Below are positions 36,626 through 48,702 of a stretch of DNA of 64,000 bases, piece by piece. The stretch lies in contig CM023535.1 in the NCBI GenBank assembly GCA_013350335.1, forward strand, positions 38,934,069-38,998,068. Reading direction: 5' to 3'. Below the pieces are notes generated by a model. That model made no database searches and was not told where the DNA came from. It worked only from the letters and a program-made list of their open reading frames with translations. Origin of the DNA: Chimonanthus salicifolius. Lineage: Eukaryota > Streptophyta > Magnoliopsida > Laurales > Calycanthaceae. A program made the translations under genes and the position numbers. Numbering within the stretch: position 1 is the first letter of the stretch; each line of letters starts with the position of its first letter.

Positions 36626-37614
36626 GATATTGTATGATCATACGGATAATGGGTGGGACACATGACATAAGCACCCATGACATAGCATTCATCACATGCT
36701 TATTTTGTTGGTACTTTATTTTATCGGTATGTGTGTATCACTAATCCATGTGCTAGCCCTACTCGGAGTCCTACTGGGCGCGTTGACTAACGCCCTACTT
36801 CTACCCTAGCTGATGACGCAGGAGAGGCAGGAAGCGGTGGACATACCGGAGGCCAAGCTTAGGAGCTTGGAAAGCGCAGTCCTAGTTTATATTATGTTTA
36901 CATTTTGGAGATGTAATTTTAAAGTAACTTAGGTTGTCGGGTTGTATAAATTTACATTTCTTACGATGGTTTGGACATTACTTATGGACGATACATTTTG
37001 AGATATAATCATGAACATAGGGGTATTTTGGTAAATTCAATGTTATATCTTCCCTTCTATCTAAAAACCGGTAGGATAGACTCTATTATCATGTTCCGCA
37101 ATGATTATAATCATCGAGCTTACTTCCTACGCGTGAATCATTCTCGTGGACTTAGTTCCGCGCACGCGTGGGGTTGGCCAGTTAAGGGTCGGGCTTTAGA
37201 AGCTCGGACTTAACTCACGTCGTGGCGTCCACGCCCTCTCTCACTCTTCTATTTCAAAAAAAAAAATAGACTCTGATTTTCGGAAAGCGGGTGAAAAAGG
37301 GAGGGGCGTTACACAAAGTGGGAAGGTCGGCCATTTCCAATTAAGACAAGGGGGTACACGGCAATGGGCATGTTTTATCTTAGCACCTTCTAACTTTGGA
37401 TCAAGAGGAAGTGATAAAAGGGGAGACATAGAGGGGTGCACGGTTTTTACAACCCATAGCCGAATTCTATTTTCCTCTCTCTCAATCTCTCATTCTCGCC
37501 AAGATCAAGAGCAAGAAGAAGAAGAAAAAAGAGGCTAAGGAAAGAAGAAAGATTGGAAGAGCAAGAAAAGGTTGGTATTCTTATTTGATAATTATGTTTG
37601 AAATAAAGAACCAT

Positions 37615-39154
37615 AGGGTTCGGCCATGGTGTGTGGCCGAACCCCATGGAAGAAGATTGGAGTTGAGTTTTGATGTTTTTAATAAAAGGAAAGACTCATA
37701 GGGTTCGGCCAAAGTGCATGGCCGAACCCCATGGAAAGATTTGATTTATGTTATTGGGTCATGAAGATAAAAAACCATTAAGGATTTTAGTTATTCTAAT
37801 GGATGAACCTTTGGTTATTAATATGGATTAGAAACCATGGAAAGATATGGTTAAATAGAAGATCATTGATTAGTTTTTAAAATGAGAGGACTTTGAACCA
37901 TAGGGTTCGGCCATGGTGTATGGCCGAACCCCATGGATTTGTGATGATATTATTATTGATGGTTTTAATGAATTTAAATTTAGTGGTCAAGATCATGAAC
38001 CATAGGGTTCGGCCATGGTGTATGGCCGAACCCCATGGGGTTGTTTAGGAATGGAAATAGATTTTTGGTTGTTAATTATGGAAAGCATTCAAGTAGGGAA
38101 AGATGGTTTCTAATCTTGGAAACATCTAATTATGGAAGGAGGTTACTAAAATTAGAAACTATCTAAACATAGACCATAGTTTAAAATGGAAGGAGGAGTT
38201 TATTTATGGAAACCTTTTAATTAAGGAAAGGGAATGTTAAATTTAGAAAGTTCCTAAATTTGGAAAGCTTCCAATTATAGAAGGAGTTGTTATAATTAGA
38301 TGATTGTTGATTGATTAAATGGAAGGATATGGGTTCTTGTTTAATGAATGATAATGGATTGCTTCTATGGGTGAGGTTCAGCCATGGTGCATGGCCAAAC
38401 CCCACTAGAGTTTATTTTTGGAAACCTTTCTATTTTTGGAAGGAGTTGGCTAAATTAGAAAGCTTCTAATTTTGGATGATAATTATGGAAACCTTCCAAT
38501 TAGGGAAAGAAGTAGTATTTATGGAAGTTGATTAATTTGGAAAGTTTCTATTTTTTGGAAAGTAACGACTAAATTAGAAAGTGCTAATCTAGGAAACTTT
38601 CTAATTAGGGGATTTTAATTTGGAAACCTTCTAAATATAGAAGGTGGAGATAAAATTGGAAACAAAGATATCATGGGTTCGGCCATGTGTATGGCCGAAC
38701 TCCATGAATCAAAACTATGGGATATGTTTTATGTATTGTAAAATAAAGTGAATGGATTAATGATGAAGGTAATGGCAAAAATGTAATTACATGCCAAAGT
38801 GGAGAATCATGGGTTTGGCCATGATGTATGGCCGAACCCCATGAGGTGTATTTGATGGACTTGATTTGGTTAAGGAATTTTTATAGGGTCTAGTTATGTT
38901 AGATTTAAATGAAGGAGGGAAACAATGGCAATTTCGTAAATGTATGGAAATATTGGACATAGGATTCGGCCATGGTGTATGGCCGAACCCCGTGAATTAT
39001 TTATGGGACAATGTGTTTTGGATTAAAAGAAGTACGAATAGATTATTTGGAACCTAATCAAGAAAAAGGGCTATGGTTATGAACAATGGCATTATTATAA
39101 TTATGGACAAAAATGGTAGACCATGGGTTCGGCCATGGTGTATGGCTGAACCCC
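37615..39154 (+). repeat. Palindrome array in LTR-a (32765 copy)
   Basis: At least nine copies, near 37619, 37702, 37904, 38006, 38370, 38676, 38813, 38963 and 39124. 37904-37930 is perfect. Spacing runs from about 80 to 365 bp. Confidence 0.9.
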
Positions 39155-40814
39155 ATGAGGTTTTGTTTATGGACTTAGAACCTTGAAAATCAAGTGGGAC
39201 TTGGTGTTGATTTATTATTCTATTATAAGGTAACAGGATTTTACAAGCGGTGCGCGATTGGTGATCGATTCTTGGACGAAAGACACAAGCACGCGTTAAC
39301 GATCTTTAGTAGGATTCCATCTCTTTGAAACCATGGGTTTATGTACATTGTGCCTTATCTTATTTTTGATGAATTTGTGCTGCAAAGGATATGATTTAAA
39401 TTGTGATTTTAAATGCTATCTTTATATGAGGAAATAACATGTGTTTTAAATATAATTTTCAATGCTATATTTATGTTATAAAATAGCATGTGTTTCATTG
39501 GCATCTCATGCATGGCATGGGGTGAAGGATTTGGTAACCGGAGGGTCCACACTCCGTCGGGGCGTCCAAAAAACCTATGTGGTCTACCTTGATGTGCTTT
39601 TCCATCAGGAAGAAATCGGAGGGTCCGCACTCCGCTGGGGCGTCCGGAAGACCTATGTGGTGGGTACTTTTATGTACCTATGATGGGTGGGACTCATTGC
39701 ATTTGTCATCATTGCATGGCATGGATTTATATGGTTTTGACATTACGATATTATTATATATGTTTTGTACTAACCATGTGTTAGCCGTAACTGGAATACC
39801 TACTGGGCGCGTTGTTCTAACGCCCTAATTCTACCCTAGTTGATGATACAGGTAATCAGGGGAACGATGAACGTAAGACGGGCCAAGCATAGGAGCTAAG
39901 AAGACTTATTTTATACGTTTTGAATAAAATTACTCATGAACTTGTATTTGAGTATTTAGATTTCGGAATGTACTAACTTAGATGGATGGATGTTAAATTT
40001 GATAATTATGGTATTTGAATGATGATTAAGGAGTTGACGTACTTTGCTATCTGAATGGAATAGAACTTGGTTCTATTATGTTTCTGCAAGTTGATATTAT
40101 GATTCCGCAGGTTATGATTTTTATTCCGCAAGTTGATATTGCTATGTGTGAACCATTTTCGTGAACTTGGTCCATGCACACATAGGGTTGGCCAGTTAAT
40201 GGTGGATTTTGGAAGTTCGGACTTAGCTCGCGTCGTGATGTCCCGCGCTCAATCACTCTACTCTGTTATAAAAAAATAGACTCTGAATTTACAGGAAGAA
40301 CTGAGTGAAAAAGGGCGGGGCGTTACAGAAGGAGTCCTAACAGTGGATGTAGGTTGGCTAACCGAACTAGTTTAAATTGGTCTTGTGGTGTTTGATTCAT
40401 GTGTGTTTGTATTTAGTATTTAAGTACTCTTCTTAACACAAATCACTTTGCATATTGATTATCTCATTATAAACATTGCTCACAAGCATCAATAATCAAA
40501 GTTTTTGTAAAGGATCATAATCTTAGTGTGATTGTTTAAAGAAATCATCACACTAAACAAATCTTTTGATAAACATTCTGTTGCACCTTAAATAATCAAG
40601 AAATTTGTAAACGCCATTAAAAAAGGGATTGAACAGTTCCCAGCCCCCCCCCTCCCCTCCGGGGTCAATATGATGTTCTAGCACATTGGCAATGGGAACT
40701 TTCAGATAGTGTAAAGATTGAATGGCAGGAACCCATGGAAGAGAAGATGGTAGCGTCCACCTTAACCTTGTATATGACACCCAAACCTTTTGACTCTTGA
40801 ACCCTGTTGAAAAA

Positions 40815-41078
40815 ACTACTCAGACAGCTGATGGCAAAGCCATGAATGCCCTTAACTATGTAGTATCTGATAGTGAGTACATGTGAATTATGACCTATGG
40901 AACTACAAAGGAGGTATGGGAAGCTCTCGAAAGAACTCACGAAGGCACCACAATAGTTAAGAGGTCCAGATTTTAGATCCTCCAAAATCAATTTGATACG
41001 ATTAAAATGAGGGAAGATGAAGTCTTCATGGATTTTTATTCTAAGATAAGTGACATTGTGAATCAAATGTATATATGA
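40815..41078 (+). pseudogene. gag: Ty1-copia gag relic (UBN2-like)
   Basis: The frame reads ADGKAMNALNYVVSDSEYM, stop, IMTYGTTKEVWEALERTHEG, RSRF, stop, then FDTIKMREDEVFMDFYSKIS, and stops after DIVNQMYI. This matches the copia gag (UBN2 type) pattern of A-N-A-L...A-K-E-A-W...T-H-E-G-T...D-E-x-F-x-E-F-Y-x-K. Two internal stops make it non-functional, and the upstream sequence 40705-40814 is degraded. It directly follows the SIRE-like 3' LTR with no PBS, so it may belong to a different copia element into which copy 2 inserted, or to a rearranged relative. Confidence 0.75.
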
Positions 41079-42037
41079 GTAGAATAATTTTTTCAAATAC
41101 AAATATCTCACATATTTATCATCAAAGAACGGATAATATCAAGGAAAAATATAGATCACATGAATGGATGCCATTTTCCTGAGAACGTTGAAATAATACA
41201 CCATCATTTTTCTTCATCTATTCTCCACTTAAATACCATATTAATTGAGGATCAATAGGACTTTCTAATAGGACGAAACATGGGTTAGGACCGGGTCATA
41301 TCAAACAAGGATAAAAAGACTTTAAAATTAATACTTTGAACAAAAAAATTAGAGATCTTCAAAATTTTATAATGGGATATTGCTTTGTCTATTTTTTTTA
41401 GCACTCAGAATCTTCAAAGCATTTCTTTTCTTTTCAATTTAAATTCTTTTTTTTTTTACTTTTTTTTTCACATCCTTCATTTATGATGTAAGGATGTTCC
41501 ATTTCTTTTTCTTTTTTTATCATTTTTTTTCTTTTTTTTCATTTTCTTTTGATGCTTTTTTTTAAGTGTCACAATTTTCTTAGAGTATCATCCCAATAAC
41601 AATCATTTCTAACCTTTTTCGGGCCCTAAAATAGTTCACAGATTTTTCAATATAGGCTCAAACTAAGAACTGGAGTTGGGTATGGTTAACATGGCTAATC
41701 AATAAAACATGCTTAACTTTAATTCAAGGCTAAAAAATGGGAACTAACAAGATAACATGACCAACATAGGTAGTCTTCAAAGGCTCAAACGATCAAAAAA
41801 TAATGGCTTATATCACTTCCTGTAACACCCCACCCACATGGGGGTGTGGGAAACAAGTCCCACATCGCCCATGAGGGAAGGGGGGTGTGGGGGTTATAAA
41901 GAGGGTACTCCCCTCTCCTTAGCACAAGGCCATTTGGGCCTGGTCTTGTGGGCCAGGCCCAATGCAAAGCCGTGCGGGCTGCCCCACGTGGGGCCCAAAG
42001 CAGGCAATATTGTGCTGAAGGGACGGGTTGTTACATT

Positions 42038-42053
42038 TGGTATCAGAGCACGG
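42038..42053 (+). other. TRIM primer-binding site
   Basis: TGGTATCAGAGCACGG, complementary to the 3' end of plant initiator tRNA-Met, lies two bases after the 5' LTR. Confidence 0.92.
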
Positions 42054-42155
42054 TTCAACACTCGGACTGTGTGAGCCCTCTAACTTTCTGTGTTCTGTTG
42101 CTTGTGTAGACCCCTTGTCAGTGTGACGTGATAGAGTCGGGGACGGCTCTGTCTT

Positions 42156-42167
42156 AAGGGGGGTGGA
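42156..42167 (+). other. TRIM polypurine tract
   Basis: AAGGGGGGTGGA lies one base before the 3' LTR. Confidence 0.85.
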
Positions 42168-44059
42168 TTGTAACACCCCACCCACATGGAGGTGTGGGGA
42201 AAAAGCCCCACATCGCCCATGAGGGAAGGGGGTGTAGGGGTTATAAAGAGGGTACTCCCCTCTCCTTAGCACAAAGCCTTTTGGGCCTGGTCTTGTGGGC
42301 CAGGCCCAATGCAAAGTCGTGCGGGCCGCCCCACGTGGGGCCCAAAGCGGACAATATTGTCCTGAAGGGACGGGTTGTTACACTTCCTATGCTTCATATG
42401 AATAATTTATATACTTCAAATAAATTTAGAAAAATTTCAGATGTAATAATCTAATTTTGAATGTTATTCTCATTATTTGACCAAAATCAAAGGAATAATG
42501 AGTTCTCATAAGGACTTAATGCGTATAACAAAGAATATAAAGAATTACCTATAACCCTCAAAAAAAAATAGACTGTCTCAGAAGCTCACTAGGTATAAGT
42601 CTCCACTAGTATTCATCCAATGATTACCTAACCATGAATATTTTTCATTTCAGACTACATTAATATGGCTATGTAAAAAAAATTCCAAGCATAAAATTCA
42701 ATTGGAAAAACATGATGTAAAAATTGTTATCCACATATTAATGCTGAAATCATTTTTTTTTTCAATTTTTTTTTTGTACTGAAAAACAAAACACACAAAA
42801 GTGTAGCCCCCCAATAACCCCCAAACTTAAATCGAACATTGTCCTCAATGTGCCCTAATCTACATTGATCAGGTGCAAATTAGAAGAAAATATAAAAAAA
42901 GAACAACTTGAGTTGAGAAATACCTGAGATGGCTTTATTATTTCAAACCTGCAACACAAACAGAGAACAAAAACACAAACATACAATAAGGACTCTAGAC
43001 TAACTGTCAAAAACACAAAAACTAACTCAACAAAAACGAAAACCTAAACTAGACACTGATAAACATCGACACAAACACACATAGACTCAGAGAGAGATTC
43101 ACGTAAAATTCAAAAGCCTAACCTAGACTGACGGACAAACAAACTCACAAACACGAACAATCAAATCCTAATCTAGTTATCAAATACTCACACAAGTTTT
43201 TTTTTTTTAATGCAACCTAATCTAACAATGCAATACTTGAAACAAATATGCAAACAATAATCAAACAAGTAAACTAATGCATGAGACTAACATGCTAATA
43301 TGCATGAACAAATTAAATATGCAAATTTTTTTATTCAAAATAAATGCAAACAGCCTACGAATTGCTATAAGAATGTATGAAAAAAATAAAATTCAAGAAA
43401 ATGTTTCAAACACTTACCTTGGCCTGAAGTGCTTTAATCCAAAAATTTTAGAACAAACAATTAAAATCCCTGCAAAATAAAACACCACAAACTTTAGAGA
43501 AGATTCTGAATCTCATAAAAAATGCATGAAACCTAATCTAAATGCAATTTTCTAATACTATAAGAAGTGGAGGAAATTAAATAATTGGAACCTAATTAAG
43601 AACTCTAAATTAAATTAAGACCATAAAAGTTTTAAATTAACATCCACCAAATTCATCCAAATTAGATTTTCATGGAAGTCCGAAGTTGTTCCATGATTCT
43701 TTTTAGACACTTTAACTGGACCTTCCAAATTTATATCTATTTTCTAAAAATAAAATGTGGCTAAATTAGATTAAAATTCTAAGATTAGAAAATGCTAAAA
43801 CGAGAAACTTGATATTTTTGGAAGTTTCTATAAATAAAAGTTTCCAAAAATAAAAAATTTCTAAATTTAGCAGTGATTTTAAATTTAGATAATCTTCTGC
43901 TTTTCATTATTTTTAGAAACTTCTTAATAAGGTAACCTTCTAAAACTAGAGTTTTTAAGAAAAATAAAAACTTCTAATTTTAAAGAGTTACCAAAATAAA
44001 TATTTCTAAAATTAACATTATTTCCAAAAATAAATAATTCAATGGCGATTTTTTAAGTT

Positions 44060-44076
44060 CCCCGTCAACGGTGCCA
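44060..44076 (-). other. Primer-binding site, tRNA-Asp type, Athila-like copy 2
   Basis: The reverse strand reads TGGCACCGTTGACGGGG, two changes from the Athila consensus, just inside the LTR end at 44083. Confidence 0.85.
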
Positions 44077-45139
44077 AAAATTTGTTGTGCAAATTTTAAA
44101 TTTATAACTCGCAAGTGCACAAATTATTAGATAGTATAGCGATTGAGTGTGAGGCTGAACCCATCGGAACTTAGGAAAATATATCCGTGAAAAATACACC
44201 ATTGGATTATGTAAATTAAGAAATTTAGAATATATGGAAATAAATCTTAAATATGGAGTTATTTATCTAATCTAGGAAATTTAATTTTAATTTAGAAACC
44301 TTCTAAAGATAGAAAATAAAATGGAAAATCAATTTTTACCTGGATCAAATTAAGATGGTGGATTTAGTCTAAAAATATAAACAATCTTAATCTAACTTAG
44401 AAAACAAAATTAAGATGCAATTACTTAATTACCAATCTAGTTCTCCAATTTGATGAGTTTTTGAATTTTAAAAACAAAAATAAAAATAAAACCTAAAATT
44501 ACCTTTGTACATATTTACAATGGAATTGGATTAAAGATTCAAGGATGCATTATTATCCATATTTTAACAATAAAAAAACGGCCTAGAACATGGAGCTCAC
44601 GTAAATTATTTAACACGCATTCAAATCTCAAATTTATTAAAATTCTAAATATGAAATCTATGAAATCCATTTATCTAAGAAAATTCAATTTCGGCCTTAA
44701 GTTTAGGTAAACTTTCTACTTATAATTCCAAATCTAAAATAATCTCACTCTTAAAAAGAGCCTTAGAATGGAAAAAACAAGTTCTACCAATCCTAAAATA
44801 ATTTCACTTTCCTTGAATTTCTTAGAAAAATAAACAACATAAAATCATGAAAAGAATGGAAATAAAATTGAAATTTTCATTACACATGAAAGAACAATAA
44901 TTCTAATTATCACCTTCTCTTATTGATTAAAGCATTAAAATAAAAATTACAATACAATTGGAATTTAGGGATTTAAAAAGACAAGAAAATACAATGGAAA
45001 ATTAAAATCACAGCTTCAAGAGTCCAATGTGAAAATAAAAATTGCAAAAGTCTTCTCTTCTCCTTTTCAAACCCTGTCCAAAGCCTAGCCAACCTTGAAA
45101 TTCCCCGCCCAAGTTCAATTTTCTCAATGGAAGAGGGAG

Positions 45140-45147
45140 TATTTATA
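45140..45147 (-). promoter_or_regulatory. TATA box of Athila-like LTR copy 2
   Basis: The reverse strand reads CATCTATAAATACTCCC, the same position and sequence as in the solo LTR at 49363. Confidence 0.65.
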
Positions 45148-46780
45148 GATGAATTGAGGTGGAATGAATGACTTGGTTTTAAAGATTTAAATAGAGTAAG
45201 GGACACATGCAGGGCTGATATGATTTGTGAGAAACATGGAATGACTTAAAGAAGACAAGGAGGCGGAAAAAATATTAAAATTCGTGTAAGGAAAGCGTGT
45301 GCAAAATTTTAATTTTTACACATGTACCACATTGCAGCTCAGGTTTGATCTAGTTAACGTCTGAATCACAAATAGTTGTAAACTACAAAGTTGTAGCCCT
45401 TGAAGTCTTATTTCCAACTCAAAAAGAATCAAAGCATTCGAACGTTGGAGTGAAGCTTTATGACCAAAATACTGAAGATATGTCAAACATTCCTTCTTTT
45501 TCTCCCCTTCTTATTTTCTTTCCTTTTCCTTAATCCACTTGCCAAATTTGAAAACCCTCTTATATTGGTTTGTAAATTTCGAATTTCCTCATATGTATCT
45601 TTAGATGATGAAAATAGTTGTAACACCCCGGATTTTCAAGTTATGAATATTTACAGAAATTAACCATTTAATTTGTGAATTTTTAAATATGGATCTTATA
45701 TGGCTAAAGTGTTGGGTCTTTGCCTAATTATGACCCAACGGATTATGGAAAGGGTTTTATTAAAATTAAATGGGGCTGAATTTAATTAGTAATCCAATAT
45801 ATATAAATAAGGGATTTGGATTAATTGCATGCGCATGAAAGATTTTGGGATGGTCATAAAATGGGCCACACGTTGGGATAAGTTGGATTAGGCAATTGCA
45901 TTCGATTGTCTAAATCCAAATGAGTAAGTTATCTAATCTAAATAAAGATAGATTATTATGGTCGAGTATGAAGATTGAATATCTATGATTATGCGCATAA
46001 AGGAAATTTGGAAGATATGGATGACTAGATTTTAGGAGTTTTAATTTAACAAAGATTGCCAAATAATAAGATGTTTAAAATTAAATAATTATGCATGGCC
46101 GTGTATGGGATATTGATTGGCCGAATATAGAAGATTTGCACATTCATGAGGGTGCGCATAAGATCTCTAGAAAGGGGTCCTTGCCTTGTTGAAAGTGGTA
46201 TTTAGGCAACTACTAAATGAAAGGGTCGGCAACGTCTAATTAAGGCACAAGGAAGGGGCGTATGGCATATTTTAAAGGGACTCTCCAAAGAGGGAAGCAT
46301 GGCACGGCAATTTCTATCTAAGAGAGGCAACAAGGGGTGCCTAGGCACTTTCTTAATATGGAACCGTGTGGAGTTTTATTAAAAAGAAAGAACCACAACA
46401 TGGGCACAAGACATTGTTTAAGATGGGACAAATTGGAAGAAATAAAAGGAGAGAAGGAGGGCACACGGCAATTGTATCTTAGCACATTCTAAATATGGGA
46501 TTAAGTTTGGTTGTGTGGAAGTTTTTATAAAAAAGAGGCGCACAAGGCAAGAGTTTGGAGTAATTTCAATTCCAAAGCATCTTCTCTCTCTCTCTCAAAC
46601 TATATCTCACGACATTCACATACAAAGATGGACAGCCAGCAAGTGAAAGATCTAGGAGGAGAGAAGGCCAAGGGAGAAAAGAATTGGAAGAGCAAGAACC
46701 AATCGGAGCAACGGAAAACCGAAGGAGTCGCGGAACCGGTAAGTGTTTTTATAATTTTTGTTTAAAAGAAAAGAACCATA

Positions 46781-47974
46781 GGGTTCGGCCATGGTGTATG
46801 GTCGAACCCCATGGAAGAGAATTGGGAGATGATCATGGTATTAATTTTAATGGATTTAAATGATGGGAAAGGTTATTTATGTTTTAAACTTTAAACGGAG
46901 ACCATGGGAAATTATATATGTTTTTAAAGGAGTTTAAATGGGAGTTGTTGGTAATAGTATTTGATTTTTGAAGGGATTAAATGGATAAGAATCATGAATC
47001 AATTTAATGGGTCTTATGGAATTTATATTGGATGATCATGGTATTTTTATTGGAAAGAAGGAAACATAGGGTTCGGCCCCATGTAAGAGCGTTGGTTAAT
47101 TTTAAATGGGAGTTTGATGGTAAAGGTCTATGATTTTAAAGGGTTAAAATGGAGAAGTATTGGTTATGTTTTAAAGGGTGGTAATTTTGTAAATACATGA
47201 TAAAATGGAGGATCATTATGGCCGAACCCCATGAGGTTTAATTATGGATTTAAATTATTAAGGAATTTATATTGGAGTTGGTTGATGAATCCATATGGGT
47301 TTAAATGGTTTAATAAAAAGGGTTGAACCATAGGGTTCGGCCATGGTGTATGGCCGAACCCCATGGAGGTGTATTGGGATTTTTAATGAATGTTAATTGA
47401 CTAATTATGGAAGGTGGAGATTAAATTGGAAAGTCTCTAATTATGGAAGGTGGAGATTAAATTGGAAAGTCTCTAATTATGGAAGGTGAAGATTAAATGG
47501 AAAGTTTCTAATTATGGAAGGTGGAGATTAAATTGGAAAGTCTCTAATTATGGAAGGTTTTAATTATGGTACTATGGTCGTGGATCATTGGAGGATCCAT
47601 ATATACAATGTCTAAATTTGTGGACCTAAGATTGTAAGCCATTTAAATGGAATTAAGATATCATAGGGTTCGGCCATGGTGTGTGGCCAAATCCCATGAA
47701 TCAATTTGAATGGATCTTATGAATTTAAAATAGTGATTGGATTATGGGTTATGTTAGCCATGGATGGCAATTTTGTAAATATGTGAAAATATTGAACATA
47801 GGGTTCGGCCATGGTGTATGGCCGAACCCCATGAACTGTTGTATAGATTATTTTGGAACATAAGCCTTATGGAATTGAAGAAGGTAAATGGCTACAGATA
47901 TGTATAATGGCATTATTGTAATTAAGTGAATTAAAAGACCATGGGTTCGGCCATGGTGTGTGGCCGAACCCCAT
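46781..47974 (+). repeat. Palindrome array in LTR-a (45619 copy)
   Basis: Copies near 46783, 47336, 47668, 47802 and 47945, plus two damaged ones. At 47070 the left arm runs straight into CCCCATG (loop and part of the right arm lost), and at 47219 only the right arm remains. Confidence 0.9.
47402..47556 (+). repeat. 36-bp tandem repeat x4 in LTR-a
   Basis: Units starting TAATTATGGAAGGTG at 47402, 47438, 47474 and 47509, with a partial fifth. Units are almost identical, so the expansion is recent. Confidence 0.9.
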
Positions 47975-48702
47975 GAGGATTGTGTTTATGGACTTAAAAT
48001 ATTGTAAATCAAGTGGGACTTGGTTTTGATTGATTATTATATTATAAGGTAACGGGACCTCAAAAGGTGTGTACGATCGTGAGTGGTTACCGGACGAAAG
48101 ACGTAAGGACATGTTAGCGGTCTTTGGTAGGATTCCACCTCTTTGAAACCATGGGTTTACGTACATTGTTTTTATCTATTTGATGAATTTATATTGAAAA
48201 TGTTATGTTTCAACTGTGAGGTTTTAATGCTATGTTTATTTTATAAAATAGCATGTGCTGTATATGTTTCAAATATGAGCTTTTAAATGCTATGATTTGT
48301 ATAATTGCATAGCATGTGGACATTTGCATCTCATGCATGGCATGGGAGGGATGAACGGTAACCGGAGATCCACACTCCGTTAGGGCATCCGTAAAACAAT
48401 CGTGGGGGATACCTTGATGAGTAGCTTTCCATCGAGAGGATACTATGTATGAAATGTAACCGGAGGGTCCATACTCCGTCGGGGCATCCGAAAGACCTAT
48501 GTGGTGGGTGCTTTATGTACATATGATGGTTGGGACTCATTGCATATGATAGCATGGCATGGCATTGAATCAGGATGATTATGATCTTTATTATCATGCA
48601 AGGTTTCTGGTTTTTATCGGTATGATTGGATCTCTATTATCATACACTGTTTTGGATACGATGCTTTATAAGTATGGTATGATTTATTATAACTGAATTT
48701 GA

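Larger units (their letters stand above)
33112..37313 (+). mobile_element. LTR-b solo LTR (4202 bp) nested in LTR-a, TSD CAAAG
   Basis: Starts TGTAATAACCCGAATTTTT and ends GGGAGGGGCGTTACA. TSD CAAAG is perfect (33107-33111, 37314-37318). It has the LTR-b signature GTTGACTTGGTCAAC at 33549-33563 and CCACCTC...GAGGTGG near 33488-33513, a GTAAGT site at 34208-34213, and three tandem hairpin modules (36451-36625). Confidence 0.94.
32765..40327 (+). mobile_element. LTR-a solo LTR, TSD GAAGG, itself interrupted
   Basis: Starts TGTAATACCTCGGATTTTCA and ends GGGCGGGGCGTTACA. Both flanks are GAAGG (32760-32764, 40328-40332). After removing the nested LTR-b (33112-37313) and its 5-bp duplication, about 3.36 kb remains. 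The interrupted host phrase rejoins exactly. The leader region (37440-37560) is purine/pyrimidine-rich after a GATAAAAGG promoter-like site near 37411. Confidence 0.93.
31323..40704 (+). mobile_element. SIRE-like 3' LTR (copy 2), interrupted by nested solo LTRs
   Basis: Starts TGTTATTGCCTCAGC after the polypurine tract and ends GGGAACTTTCA at 40704. Removing 32765-40332 leaves about 1.81 kb. It carries CACCGATCCCTCGGTG-type dyads (31653, 32073) and the GGAATTCC block (32608-32702). The host phrase interrupted at 32764 resumes at 40333 as AGTCCTAACAGTGGATG, matching 8414 in copy 1. A poly-C run precedes the 3' end (40644-40658). Confidence 0.8.
41821..42382 (+). mobile_element. Complete TRIM retrotransposon (562 bp), TSD CTTCC
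   Basis: Two LTRs of 215 bp (41821-42035) and 214 bp (42169-42382) begin TGTAACACCCCACCC and end GGACGGGTTGTTACA. They flank a 133-bp internal region with a PBS and polypurine tract but no coding capacity. CTTCC flanks both sides (41816-41820, 42383-42387). This is the definition of a terminal-repeat retrotransposon in miniature, moved by enzymes from other elements. By hand alignment the LTRs differ at about a dozen positions plus one indel, so it is not very recent. A TATAAAG box lies in each LTR (near 41896 and 42242). Confidence 0.95.
41090..44059 (-). mobile_element. Athila-like copy 2 leader/internal remnant
   Basis: Low-complexity, A/T- and T-rich sequence (CTTTTTT tracts at 41385-41580) followed by sequence related to the copy 1 leader (43560-44050 against 4790-5290, same orientation). 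It leads into the PBS at 44060. I find no gag or pol motif. The TRIM element (41821-42382) is inserted in it. The left limit against the copia relic is uncertain. Confidence 0.5.

Noticed and set aside
37447..37647. Recurrent peptide GFGHTPWPNP in several open frames (also 23141, 38217, 47867)
   Set aside because: It is the translation of the DNA palindrome on one strand; frames are short, unrelated elsewhere and lie inside LTRs.
37600..39160. CRISPR-like array of spaced palindromes
   Set aside because: Spacing is irregular (80-365 bp), the DNA is plant nuclear, the repeats are inside LTRs, and the flanking DNA is homologous between LTR copies, unlike spacers.
42038..42053. Possible tRNA-Met fragment
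   Set aside because: It is complementary to the tRNA 3' end and sits at an LTR border; it is a primer-binding site, not a tRNA gene.
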